64,000 bases of DNA from Thermogemmatispora sp042408735 (GTDB lineage: Bacteria > Chloroflexota > Ktedonobacteria > Ktedonobacterales > Ktedonobacteraceae): assembly GCF_042408735.1 (NCBI RefSeq), contig NZ_JBHOQV010000156.1:62001-126000 (forward strand). The letters are read 5' to 3'. The position numbers were made by a program, and so were the translations under genes. Under the pieces are notes generated by a model. It was not told the origin of the DNA, did not search any database, and worked only from the letters and a program-made list of their open reading frames with translations. Positions 24,601 through 31,845 of this stretch are shown here, in pieces; position 1 is the stretch's first letter, and every line of letters begins with the position of its first letter.

Positions 24601-26744
24601 ACTATGACTCGCCTCACCTGCCTGGCCTGGAGGAGGTGGCTCGCAAGTACGTGCTGGACTACTCGCCGGAGTTCACCGAGGGACTGGGGCACCGCATGAT
24701 AGTGACCACCGCATGGCATCAGGAAATCACCTCGATGCTGGCTCAGGCGATGGAGGAGCTGGGCTTCTCACGCCTGGAAGAGAGCGTCAGCCGCCTGCTG
24801 CATGCCCTCAAAACCATCTCTGGGCGCCTGGCCCTGGAGGCCCTGGAGTCACCTTCGAGCGCTGCCGCCGCCGTGAGCCTTGGCGTGGTCGCCGCCTGGC
24901 TTGAACGCCAGGGTCGCCTTAAGCAGGCTGTCCTACTACCCGTCGACCTTTACCCGCGGATCTTCGCCAGCGGAGGCTCAGGGCAGCCAACCACCGGAGA
25001 GCACCACTGCGACCTGGCACTGATCGCTCTGAAGCGCAACATCGTCGAAGCGACTTTCATCGAGGTCAAGTGGCGTCGCGGCTCCGTCCCACTTGAGCGC
25101 CTGGCGAGCGATATGGCCGTGCAGATGCGAGCAACCGCCGAAATGATGCAGCAGCGCTTCTTCGATCGGCAGCAGCTCGATGGCGCCATCCAGCGCGCCT
25201 ACCTGGCCAACGTCTTGCGCTTCTACTTCGAACGTGCTCGCCGCTACCGGCTCTTCGACCCCCAGGCCGAAGCGGCCTTTCTAGACAACCTGGCCCGGCT
25301 TGAAAAGGCCGAGCTAGACTTTCGCCCCTTCTACGAAGGCTATATCGTCAGCCTGGACAGCGAGCCGCGCAAACCCCTGGACATCGGCGGGGTCCGCATT
25401 CGGCTACTAACCGTGAGCGACTTCCGATCACTCCCCTTCATCGAGGGCAGCACAGCCGAAACCCCTGAAGGCGTCGAGCCAGTCTCAGAAGGCGCCGAGA
25501 CCTATCCGGGGCCTTCAGCCGGCGAGATAGAGCCTGGGGGAGCGGAAACCGGCGAGGCTGCCTCTCTGCCCGAGGCAGAGGACCAGCCCTATAGCCAGGT
25601 TCAGCGGGACGGGGGAGAGAAGGACGCCACCCTGCTCATGCCCACGCCAGTCTGGCGAAAGCAGCCAGACACAGCAGACGCTACAGACCGCGAGCAGCTA
25701 CGCATCCCTCTCGGTCGCTCGCTGGGTGGACCGATCTACTGGAAGCCAGGCATCCAGGGCAGCCCTCATCTCTTTATTCTGGGCATCCCTGGTCAGGGGA
25801 AATCGTGGACCATTGAGCACTTGCTGGGCGAGCTAAGCCAGCAAGGTGTTCCGGCCCTCGTGTTGGACTTCCACGGCCAGTTCGCTGACCCCCAGGGGCG
25901 CTACTACCAGCGCGTTCGGCCTAACGTTCTCGACGCGGCCAGGGGCCTGCCGTTCAGTCCCTTCGAATGTGCCGCTTCCGGCTTGGCCTGGCGCACCAAC
26001 GCTCTGGCCATCTCGGAGATTTTCGCCCAGGTCGCCGGCCTGGGAGCAATACAGCGCGATGTCATCTACACTGCTGTTCGTGACGCCTATCACGCCCACG
26101 GCTTCGAAGATGAGCTGAGCAAAGAAGAACGCAGCAAGCTGACCTACCCCACCCTCCAGGAGGTCTTTCACCGCATCGAGCTGACAGCAAAGCAGCATCA
26201 GGTGGGCAATGTGACCGCTCGCTGCCGGCCGCTGCTCGAAATGGATCTCTTCCGGCCCGAGGAGCCGCCTGTCAATCTCTCTTCGCTCATCGGGCCGGGC
26301 CTGGTGATCGACCTGCACCAACTCTACGCAGAGCTACTGCAACTGAGCGCCGGCGCCTTTCTCCTCCACAAACTCTACAAAGACATGTTCCACTGGGGTC
26401 CTGCTGAGCGCCTGCGCCTGGCCATCGTCCTCGATGAGGCCCACCGCCTGGCGAAGGATAGAACGCTGCCCCGGCTCATGAAGGAAGGGCGCAAGTTCGG
26501 TATCGCGGTCATCGTCGCCAGCCAGAGCCTGGGAGACTTTCATCCCGAGATCCTCAACAACGCCGGCACCCGCATCATCTTCCGCATGAACTACCCAGAA
26601 TCGCGCAAAGCCGCCAGCTTCATTCGCGCTGGCCAGGGAAGCCAGATCATAGAGCGCATCGAGCAGCTAAGCGTCGGTAGGGCCTACGTTCAGACGCCCG
26701 AGATGCGCCAGGCCCTGATCGTTCGGATAGGTCCAGACGCCTGA
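21624..26744 (+). CDS. Giant HerA-type ATPase with internal PD-(D/E)XK-like motif (DptH-like)
   Basis: A 1706-residue protein, third gene of the operon; ATG preceded by GGAAAGGG. The C-terminal ~350 residues are a HerA/FtsK-type DNA-translocating ATPase: IYWKPGIQGSPHLFILGIPGQGKS with Walker A 1387-1394, VLDFHGQF, Walker B IVLDEAH (Asp1604, Glu1605), and VIVASQSLGDF with a downstream NNAGTRIIFRMN typical of HerA. Around 1125-1170 a nuclease-like core appears: CDLALIALKRN (Asp1130), FIEVKW (Glu1147, Lys1149) and a Gln at 1167, matching the D-(E)XK-Q order of PD-(D/E)XK enzymes. The N-terminal ~1100 residues are unassigned, with an acidic run near 775. Size and C-terminal ATPase match DptH (DndH) of phosphorothioate-linked restriction systems. 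The ATPase is firm; nuclease and DptH identity are inference. Confidence 0.8.
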   Translation: MVLFSQQSDLKIELLTEAILKELKGAGPGHCARVDFLELEDVLLLCQRLRTSQEAQQETLFYILATERSQTVDDLFIPPDRAIELRNRKTGRFCLFIPAGSVDATASSLANAFAPIDGRQLYEAALRELQHRLQVRSPETAAQVRTVFSHLRRWPGLSHERRLDFVAAAFARVQNGTPERLGLELWRVGLISDARPEFTNYLERNRRLTTLLARPKKFDATLVERVQELKVDTPTARELLRFLQGYVLSDVHSWSRALEQAELTLDRWQFIQYEESDLREFELVPFINPKGEVERFCRLAQPYGPGSALYAYYGEKGEMVVRWKCRPDKPRNLGGWRVAIVPEECEPGFRDSLWEQDITQNRRSITIRLDKLNLDNEEPPDSAVCVRVAPLGPDGNELVTRIGEKEEIYYKDSLAFYLSPDPSYLPAPTTGDRRQTVPTLPWGRLKVGSEIRETILEESLPQWQHHQFAYFSLLLNGRDRLTLALSETLLQLEERILKEPAQGGCFLLEVEELRPVPAEAIRPFPLATGEGEQWRHFWRQRELFFRRLRQSEGRSVIEVADWSSSPDLADAAVRYAQAYQALLEELLAGKANSDLLIQALSVDSLLIRFMKQDQVEEALIILPTHPLRAAWFAGYSRLLSSWEEVLLDQPKEQRRRRIDLDTLRLLVPANVPPFAYHAATSTVFIFFQNLLFFHGVALPAAVPDPHRRYADVATLLNARPEKTDPGDIRPERLSEHLRLFQSLHPYADPLVLTLVNPDRGALLGEALKGLAPSSKEEEEEEEGISTGPAGALPLLQIVSYSESWQSGALQALTRTLQENGGRHLSGSGRSTDPFLPALATTTRPIRQLQEVEEEPPESHLAIVSDLLRPQIVAVPTQGMASLSSEVSSFSLYGLLPRFISQFSQEGKALLWRYQILTGGGKPLPHPGGPRYSETLIDLHTTLLKAGGYLLQGETEMQPALQVTLTAELRTLLEKLHQRANWVINLDRFFTLDYYDSPHLPGLEEVARKYVLDYSPEFTEGLGHRMIVTTAWHQEITSMLAQAMEELGFSRLEESVSRLLHALKTISGRLALEALESPSSAAAAVSLGVVAAWLERQGRLKQAVLLPVDLYPRIFASGGSGQPTTGEHHCDLALIALKRNIVEATFIEVKWRRGSVPLERLASDMAVQMRATAEMMQQRFFDRQQLDGAIQRAYLANVLRFYFERARRYRLFDPQAEAAFLDNLARLEKAELDFRPFYEGYIVSLDSEPRKPLDIGGVRIRLLTVSDFRSLPFIEGSTAETPEGVEPVSEGAETYPGPSAGEIEPGGAETGEAASLPEAEDQPYSQVQRDGGEKDATLLMPTPVWRKQPDTADATDREQLRIPLGRSLGGPIYWKPGIQGSPHLFILGIPGQGKSWTIEHLLGELSQQGVPALVLDFHGQFADPQGRYYQRVRPNVLDAARGLPFSPFECAASGLAWRTNALAISEIFAQVAGLGAIQRDVIYTAVRDAYHAHGFEDELSKEERSKLTYPTLQEVFHRIELTAKQHQVGNVTARCRPLLEMDLFRPEEPPVNLSSLIGPGLVIDLHQLYAELLQLSAGAFLLHKLYKDMFHWGPAERLRLAIVLDEAHRLAKDRTLPRLMKEGRKFGIAVIVASQSLGDFHPEILNNAGTRIIFRMNYPESRKAASFIRAGQGSQIIERIEQLSVGRAYVQTPEMRQALIVRIGPDA

Positions 26745-26762
26745 TGAGAGCGAAAACAGACC

Positions 26763-26822
26763 GGCCGGCTGGCGGGCGGGACTGCCAGCATGTGGCTGGC
26801 ACTCCCAGCCGACCAGCCGGCC
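26763..26822 (+). terminator. Nested hairpin ending the kinase/HerA operon
   Basis: GGCCGGCTGG (26763-26772) pairs perfectly with CCAGCCGGCC (26813-26822), enclosing a second stem TGCCAGC/GCTGGCA (26783-26789 with 26795-26801). It begins 18 bp after the stop codon and lies between convergent genes. No T-run follows, so termination would be non-canonical. Confidence 0.5.
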
Positions 26823-26962
26823 AATCTATCTGGCTGGCTGATCGGCTGGCTCACCGGGGGTTAGCAGCACCCGCCTGCTCCCTCCCTCCCCAGTAGCCTG
26901 GTCAGGCACCAAGTTTGGCCTTGCTCACTCCGGCAGACCGCCCGACCACTCCAGACCGCTGC

Positions 26963-28102
26963 TCACAACGGCCGATGCACCACATTGGAGCTGATGCCCA
27001 GGCGCCAACCAGTATAGGCATCGATCACAACCTCCTCCAGCGCGCCGCGGTCCAGGCTGCTGAACTGCTCCGGCTCCGCCTGGATCTGCTGCAAATCGGC
27101 GCGCATAAAGAGGCTGTTAGTCAGCACCGCCCCAGACAGGCGCGCCTGCTGTAAATTGGCGGCGCGACAATCGGCGGCATAGAGATAGGCGTTAGACAGG
27201 TCGGCCCCCTTGAGCAGGGCCTCCACCAGCGAGGCTCGACTGAGGTCACAGCCACTCAGATCGGCGCGCGAGAGATTGGCCCTGGCGCAGTCAACCTTGC
27301 TCAGATCTGCGTTTCTGAGCACCGCCTGGAACAGATAGGCCCGATTCAGGCTTGCCCCCCGCAGATTGGCTTCGTGGAGAGCCGCATCGACCAGATTGGC
27401 CCCGTAGAGCGAGGCTCCACAGGCATAGACTCCGTTCAAATTCGCTTTACTCAGGACCGCCAGGTTGAGGCGCGCCCCGCTCAGATTGGCCCCACTCAGG
27501 TTGGCCTCACGCAGATGGGCTCCCACCAGATTGGCCCCACTCAAGTCGGCTCGACTCAGATCGGCCTCGTCCAAGACCGCCCCGCTCAGGTCGGCTCCGC
27601 TCAGGTCGGCTCCAGCCAGATTGGCCCGGCTCAGATTGGCCAGACTCAGACGGGCCTGGCTTAAATCGCAGCGACGGAGATCGACGGCGATGAGGCCAGC
27701 TTCGACCAGCATCGCCCCGTGGAGATCGGCTCCGCGCAGATCGACGCCCCCCAGATCGGTCGAGCGCAAATCAGCCTCCCGCAAGGAGGCTCCCAGGAGA
27801 TTGGCCCCGATCAGGTTGACGCCGATCAGAAAAGCCTTGCTCAGGTTGGCCCGGCTCAGATTGGCATGACTCAGGTCGGCCTTGCGCAGATAGGCCCCAC
27901 AGAGATAGGCCCCGCTCAAATTCGCCTCAGAGAGATTAGCTCCGCGCAGATTGCCCCCACTGAGATCGACCTTCTGCAGATCGAGCCGGCTCAGGTCAGC
28001 CCCATCAAGCATAGGAACACGTTCCTGCCGATAGGCCTGGACAATCTCCACCAGGGCCTCCTCTCGCCCAAGTCCCCCTAACTGCGGCTCCATCTCAAGC
28101 AT
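26963..28102 (-). CDS. Pentapeptide-repeat protein
   Basis: A 379-residue protein made almost wholly of A(D/N)LXX pentapeptide repeats from residue ~45 to ~350 (SRANLSRADLSGCDLSRASL and the like), which fold into a right-handed quadrilateral beta-helix. At DNA level this appears as a 15-bp periodic repeat. The first 40 residues (LGREEALVEIVQAYRQERVP) are non-repetitive and helical; the last 30 contain QAEPEQFSSLDRGALEEVV. Some pentapeptide proteins mimic DNA or protect gyrase, but most have no known role. Only 6 bp separate it from the upstream DUF4388 gene, so the two are translationally coupled. It converges on the kinase/HerA operon. Confidence 0.9.
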   Translation of the reverse strand: MLEMEPQLGGLGREEALVEIVQAYRQERVPMLDGADLSRLDLQKVDLSGGNLRGANLSEANLSGAYLCGAYLRKADLSHANLSRANLSKAFLIGVNLIGANLLGASLREADLRSTDLGGVDLRGADLHGAMLVEAGLIAVDLRRCDLSQARLSLANLSRANLAGADLSGADLSGAVLDEADLSRADLSGANLVGAHLREANLSGANLSGARLNLAVLSKANLNGVYACGASLYGANLVDAALHEANLRGASLNRAYLFQAVLRNADLSKVDCARANLSRADLSGCDLSRASLVEALLKGADLSNAYLYAADCRAANLQQARLSGAVLTNSLFMRADLQQIQAEPEQFSSLDRGALEEVVIDAYTGWRLGISSNVVHRPL

Positions 28103-28108
28103 ACAACC

Positions 28109-28741
28109 TTACAATCCTTTCCTCTGAATGATGCCATGTTGCTCCAGCTCACTCAGCAGCTGGCTGACCACCCGCGGCTCCTTCCCCATCAGCTGAGCCA
28201 GATCGAGCACCCGGCGCCGGCCATCAATCAGCAAAAAGAGCTGGCGATGAGCACGCGAGAGCCGGTATTGCTCGATCAATAGCAGAGCCTGCTGGAAGGG
28301 CAGCACAGGGCAAGGGATAGCGTAGTAAGAAGCATCAGAGGGACGAGTATCCCGTCCCTGCCCGCCGACACCCGCTCCCGGCTGGGTGCCACGAGTCGAG
28401 ACGGCAGGTGGCCCTTGCGAGGAGGCAGAGGTCGCCAGGTCTCCTGGCTGCCTCACGCCGGCAACCAACCATGCCAGGAGCTGTTTGGTTGTCTCATCAA
28501 GGACTGCGGGATTAAAGCTAAAGCGACACCTCCCCCAGGTACTCAGCCAATTGAGGGCAGCATGATCCTTGCGGCGACCGGCGCTGGCCTGGGTCACCTG
28601 ACCCTTCACAAAGGTAATCGTTCCCTCCTCGAAGAGATCGCCAGTCCCCCGCCAGACCGTCAGCGTGCCACTGCCACGCGCAAGCTGGATCAGCTGAATG
28701 ATGGTGACCAGGTGGTCCGTCACGCCTTCCTGCTCTGACAT
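28109..28741 (-). CDS. DUF4388 domain protein with winged-helix-like C terminus
   Basis: 210 residues. The N-terminal ~100 residues match the DUF4388 pattern: IQLIQLARGSGTLTVWRG, EEGTITFVKGQVTQASAG and ALNWLSTWGRCRFSFNP. This domain (PatA N-terminal type) is common in Chloroflexota, Deinococci and Myxococci and often attached to signalling modules. A Gly/Thr/Ser-rich linker follows. The last ~70 residues (QALLLIEQYRLSRAHRQLFLLIDG, VLDLAQLMGKEPRVVSQLLSELEQHGIIQRKG) look like a winged helix. It probably acts in regulation or protein scaffolding together with the coupled pentapeptide protein; the biochemical function is unknown. The 28742-29008 spacer holds no convincing ORF. Confidence 0.75.
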   Translation of the reverse strand: MSEQEGVTDHLVTIIQLIQLARGSGTLTVWRGTGDLFEEGTITFVKGQVTQASAGRRKDHAALNWLSTWGRCRFSFNPAVLDETTKQLLAWLVAGVRQPGDLATSASSQGPPAVSTRGTQPGAGVGGQGRDTRPSDASYYAIPCPVLPFQQALLLIEQYRLSRAHRQLFLLIDGRRRVLDLAQLMGKEPRVVSQLLSELEQHGIIQRKGL

Positions 28742-29008
28742 AAGCCTGCTCCCCAGAGAAACCAGCCATAACCGTCAACCCCAGATCAAGACATCCCTGT
28801 CAGGACACATGAGCCTGGACTAGATAGCGTTCTCGTAGCAGACAGAACCAGACCATCCGGAGAAAAAAGGGCAAACAAGGTCCGTGGTCGCTGAGAAGAG
28901 GCGAAGGGCACGACGCCTTCACTTTGGCCGGGCACCCGCCGCCTCTGCCCGCCTGGCTCTCTCTTCCATCTTCCAGGAGCCAGCCCAGCAAACCTTCTAC
29001 CAGGCTCA

Positions 29009-30604
29009 CTAGCGATTGGCGACACGCTCGCTCTCTAGAGAGAACGCTCCGGCAGAGGAGCTTTGGCTGAGCTGACGCGCCTGCTGCAGAAGGCGTTCCT
29101 CCGAGAAACCCGTCACCGGGCGGATCGCATAATCAGTCGGGCTGGTGTTATCCTGGCCACGAGGGAAGCCGAACAGGTCAAAAAGGGGCGTCAGAGCACA
29201 AGAGAGGACCAGATTCAACACAAGCCCGGCGAAGGCAGCATAGACATTGAACGAGAGGCCACCCAGCGTCAATGGGTAGACCGTCGCAAAGTTCTGCGTG
29301 AGTACCATCCAGGTGCCGAGGATCATTCCCCCCGCCCAACCACAGATCAGAGCCAGGTGATGGAACCAGCGCGTATAGAGGCCCAAGAGGACTGCCGGCA
29401 GGATCTGAATGATCCAGACGTTGGCAAAAAGCTGCAGATTAATGGCGAAGTCCGTCGGGAAGAAGATGATGAAGAGCAAAGCCCCGAACTTGATCACCAG
29501 CGAAGCCGTTTTGGCCACCGCCGATTCCTCGCGCTCCGTACAGTTGGGATGGAAATATTCGCGGTAAATATTGCGCGTAAAGAGATTGGCAGCCGCGATG
29601 GACATCACACCAGCGGGAACCAGGGCCCCAATAGAGATGGCGGCAAAGGCAAAGCCGGCCAGCCACGGCGGCAACATGCTGGCGAACAGTGAGGGAAGAG
29701 CACTATTGGTTTTGTAGAGAGGCGACGGCTTGATACCGGCGGCAATCGCTAAAAAGCCAAATAGCCCAATGAGGGACTGCAGGAAAGTATAGGCCAGCAG
29801 GAACGGCAGCGTCCTCTTCAATGTCCGGCGACTATTGGCGCTCAGCATGGCGGTAAAGGCGTGAGGATAAAGGAAGAGCGCCATCGCGGAGCCAAGAATC
29901 AAGGTAGAGAACGTGCTATACTGGGCCGGAGAGAGGGTCAACTTGCCAGCAGGAACCGCAGCGAAGACACGCGACAAGCCTCCCAGACGAAGAGAGATGA
30001 TGACAAAGCTAACAATCGCTACCAGCCAGATGGAGAGGTCCTTAAAGATTGCAATGAGGGCCGGACCACGCAAGCCGCTGACATAGGTATAGAGGGCCAG
30101 GATGAGGAAGGCAATGAAGAGGGCCAGCTCGACGTTGATCCCCATCTGGGCAATACAGACCTGGATGCCGTAGATCTGAATGGCAATATAGGGCATGGTG
30201 GCCATAATACCAGTGACCGCCACCACCAGCGCCAGGGCGCTGCTGCCGAAACGCTCGCGTACAAAGTCGGCCTGGGTGACATAGCCACGATGACGGGCAA
30301 TCACCCAGAAGCGGGGCATCATGAGCAAAGCAAAGACAAAAGCCAGGGTCAGATAGGGCGAGGCAAAAAAGCCCTGCGCCCCCTGAGCATAGACCAGGGC
30401 CGGCACCGCCATGAAGGTGTAGGCGGTGTAAAGATCACCCCCTATGAGAAACCAGGAGACCACCGGCCCAAAGCGCCTTCCCGCCAGCGCCCACTCCTGC
30501 AGCCTGTTTAGATCCCCTGGCCGCCAGCGCGAGGCCAAGAGGCCCATGATGGTCATCGCAATGAAAACACCTACGAAGACCGCCAGCATTCCCCATTGAA
30601 TCAT
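29009..30604 (-). CDS. Sodium:solute symporter (SSS family), monocarboxylate-type
   Basis: A 531-residue integral membrane protein with about 13 predicted helices and the SSS family layout: AGRRFGPVVSWFLIGGDLYTAYTF early, GYVTQADFVRERFGS, and LVPAGVMSIAAANLFTRNIY near helix 8-9. It imports a small solute, probably a monocarboxylate such as pyruvate, lactate or acetate, with Na+. The DUF3311 small membrane protein that usually accompanies such transporters is encoded divergently at 31030, which supports the monocarboxylate-type subgroup. AGGAGAAG precedes the ATG. Substrate is inferred, not seen. Confidence 0.88.
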   Translation of the reverse strand: MIQWGMLAVFVGVFIAMTIMGLLASRWRPGDLNRLQEWALAGRRFGPVVSWFLIGGDLYTAYTFMAVPALVYAQGAQGFFASPYLTLAFVFALLMMPRFWVIARHRGYVTQADFVRERFGSSALALVVAVTGIMATMPYIAIQIYGIQVCIAQMGINVELALFIAFLILALYTYVSGLRGPALIAIFKDLSIWLVAIVSFVIISLRLGGLSRVFAAVPAGKLTLSPAQYSTFSTLILGSAMALFLYPHAFTAMLSANSRRTLKRTLPFLLAYTFLQSLIGLFGFLAIAAGIKPSPLYKTNSALPSLFASMLPPWLAGFAFAAISIGALVPAGVMSIAAANLFTRNIYREYFHPNCTEREESAVAKTASLVIKFGALLFIIFFPTDFAINLQLFANVWIIQILPAVLLGLYTRWFHHLALICGWAGGMILGTWMVLTQNFATVYPLTLGGLSFNVYAAFAGLVLNLVLSCALTPLFDLFGFPRGQDNTSPTDYAIRPVTGFSEERLLQQARQLSQSSSAGAFSLESERVANR

Positions 30605-31029
30605 ATGTCTCTTCTCCTATGGCACGAGTCTTGCAGGAAAACGCCACATCACAGCTCTGTGTATGCTAAATGAGGCTGGCCCGCTCCTTTTATCCTCTCG
30701 CGTGAAGAGCCACTCAACTGTAATGCTTCATCTCATTATCTGTACCTTGTGCACTGTACATCGGGCTAATTCAGTCTGGTCCTTCCTCTCTCCGCCTGGT
30801 TCGTTTTTATCATGTTGTATGCTCTTCGATAAGTGTCAGTATAGCACTACATCAAAGTACGGCGAGGGACCATAGCCTTTTTTTCCCAATCAAGGCAGGG
30901 TTAAGCCGCTTTGGCCTCTTCCGAGGGCCTATACTAGACCTGAGTAGTCCGGCCTGGTCGGTAGCGGATTGGTTGCTGTCTCAGCCAGACCGGCCAGGGC
31001 AAGCATGATCCGGAGAGGGTGTGACAACC

Positions 31030-31236
31030 ATGCTACCTGAAGAATCGCTTCGCAGACGTGGGCGTCTCTGGCCCTTCACGCTCCTGCTCATCCCTTTTCT
31101 AACCGCCGTCTGCCCGGCTCTCTATAACCAGGTGGAACCAACCCTGTTCGGCGTTCCGTTCTTCTACTGGTTCCAGATGTTCTGGATCATCGTCACCGCT
31201 ACGATCGTGGGCCTGGTCGCCATGCTGACCGACTAG
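31030..31236 (+). CDS. DUF3311 small membrane protein
   Basis: 68 residues with two membrane helices (WPFTLLLIPFLTAVCPALYN and FWIIVTATIVGLVAML) and the DUF3311 core PTLFGVPFFYWFQMFWI. Proteins of this family are typically encoded beside SSS symporters and are thought to be accessory subunits; here the symporter gene is divergent across a 425-bp spacer. The ATG at 31030 is preferred because GGAGAGGG lies 10 nt upstream; the in-frame GTG at 31021 is one base from it. Confidence 0.8.
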   Translation: MLPEESLRRRGRLWPFTLLLIPFLTAVCPALYNQVEPTLFGVPFFYWFQMFWIIVTATIVGLVAMLTD

Positions 31237-31845
31237 CCAGGTGCAGCAGGCAAGGCAATACCCCTTTCTGCAGCCTGCCAGCAGCTCCCTTTGGCAGCCA
31301 GACCCCATCTGCGGCGGCCCATGTCGGGCAATCTTCGGCACAGCGGACAACCATGGCAGGCTGGAAGGGTTCTATCTGTCCTTCTTCTACCTGTCCGGCA
31401 GGACTCTTCGATTTCCTGGGACTTTCTACCTTCTTTTGATTTCTGTGCTGATACTCCTCTGAAGGAGGGCCTATTGGCCCTGCCTCTCCCTGTATAGACT
31501 GGCGCCTGCCCTGTCGGCGGTCAATCTACTTACCGGCAGCCGTACTTGCCTTGCAGGCTGCCGTGTGGTATGACTTTGCTATGATGCGCCTTCAGCGGAT
31601 GCCTGCTTTGAGCCTTGCCCTCCAATGGCCAGCAAGCAGGTCCTGTGCTGGCTCTATGCTGACAGGTAGGGCTGCCTCTCCCCCTGCCAGCGAGTTTGTA
31701 ACCGCCCCGCTGGTTTCCCCGTTGAGATTACTGGCATCTTCCGATCACAGTAGCAGCAGCCCCCTTCCTCATGCTGGCCCGCCATCCTCTCGCTATTCAT
31801 TAATATGAAAATGATGTTCGTTTTGAAAGAGTACTGGAGCGAGCA
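31237..31845. other. 600-bp spacer without a convincing gene
   Basis: Small frames here lack ribosome sites and family features. Two hairpins are visible: AGGGCC-tatt-GGCCCT at 31466-31481 and CGGCAGCC/GGCTGCCG at 31534-31563 (8 bp, 14-base loop). The last 50 bp before the peptidase gene are AT-rich and probably hold its promoter, but I cannot pick one -35/-10 pair. Confidence 0.4.

Noticed and set aside
27000..28000. 15-bp periodic repeat resembling a CRISPR or minisatellite array
   Set aside because: The period is five codons in phase with A(D/N)LXX pentapeptides; there are no unique spacers.
27374..28081. Plus-strand frames rich in Gln/Ile/Gly repeats
   Set aside because: They mirror the pentapeptide-repeat gene on the opposite strand.
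28786..29025. Two short overlapping minus-strand frames between the symporter and the DUF4388 gene
   Set aside because: No ribosome site of quality, no family resemblance, overlapping alternative frames; treated as spacer.
29861..30511. 216-codon plus-strand frame
   Set aside because: Antisense to the SSS symporter; charged composition results from complementing hydrophobic codons.
30740..30770. TGTAC...GTACA inverted repeat around GTGCAC as an operator of the symporter
   Set aside because: The inner and outer symmetries are off by a base pair and no promoter can be placed beside it with confidence.
31551..31808. 85-codon frame in the spacer before the peptidase gene
   Set aside because: No ribosome site, Ser/Pro/Leu-rich, no recognisable domain.
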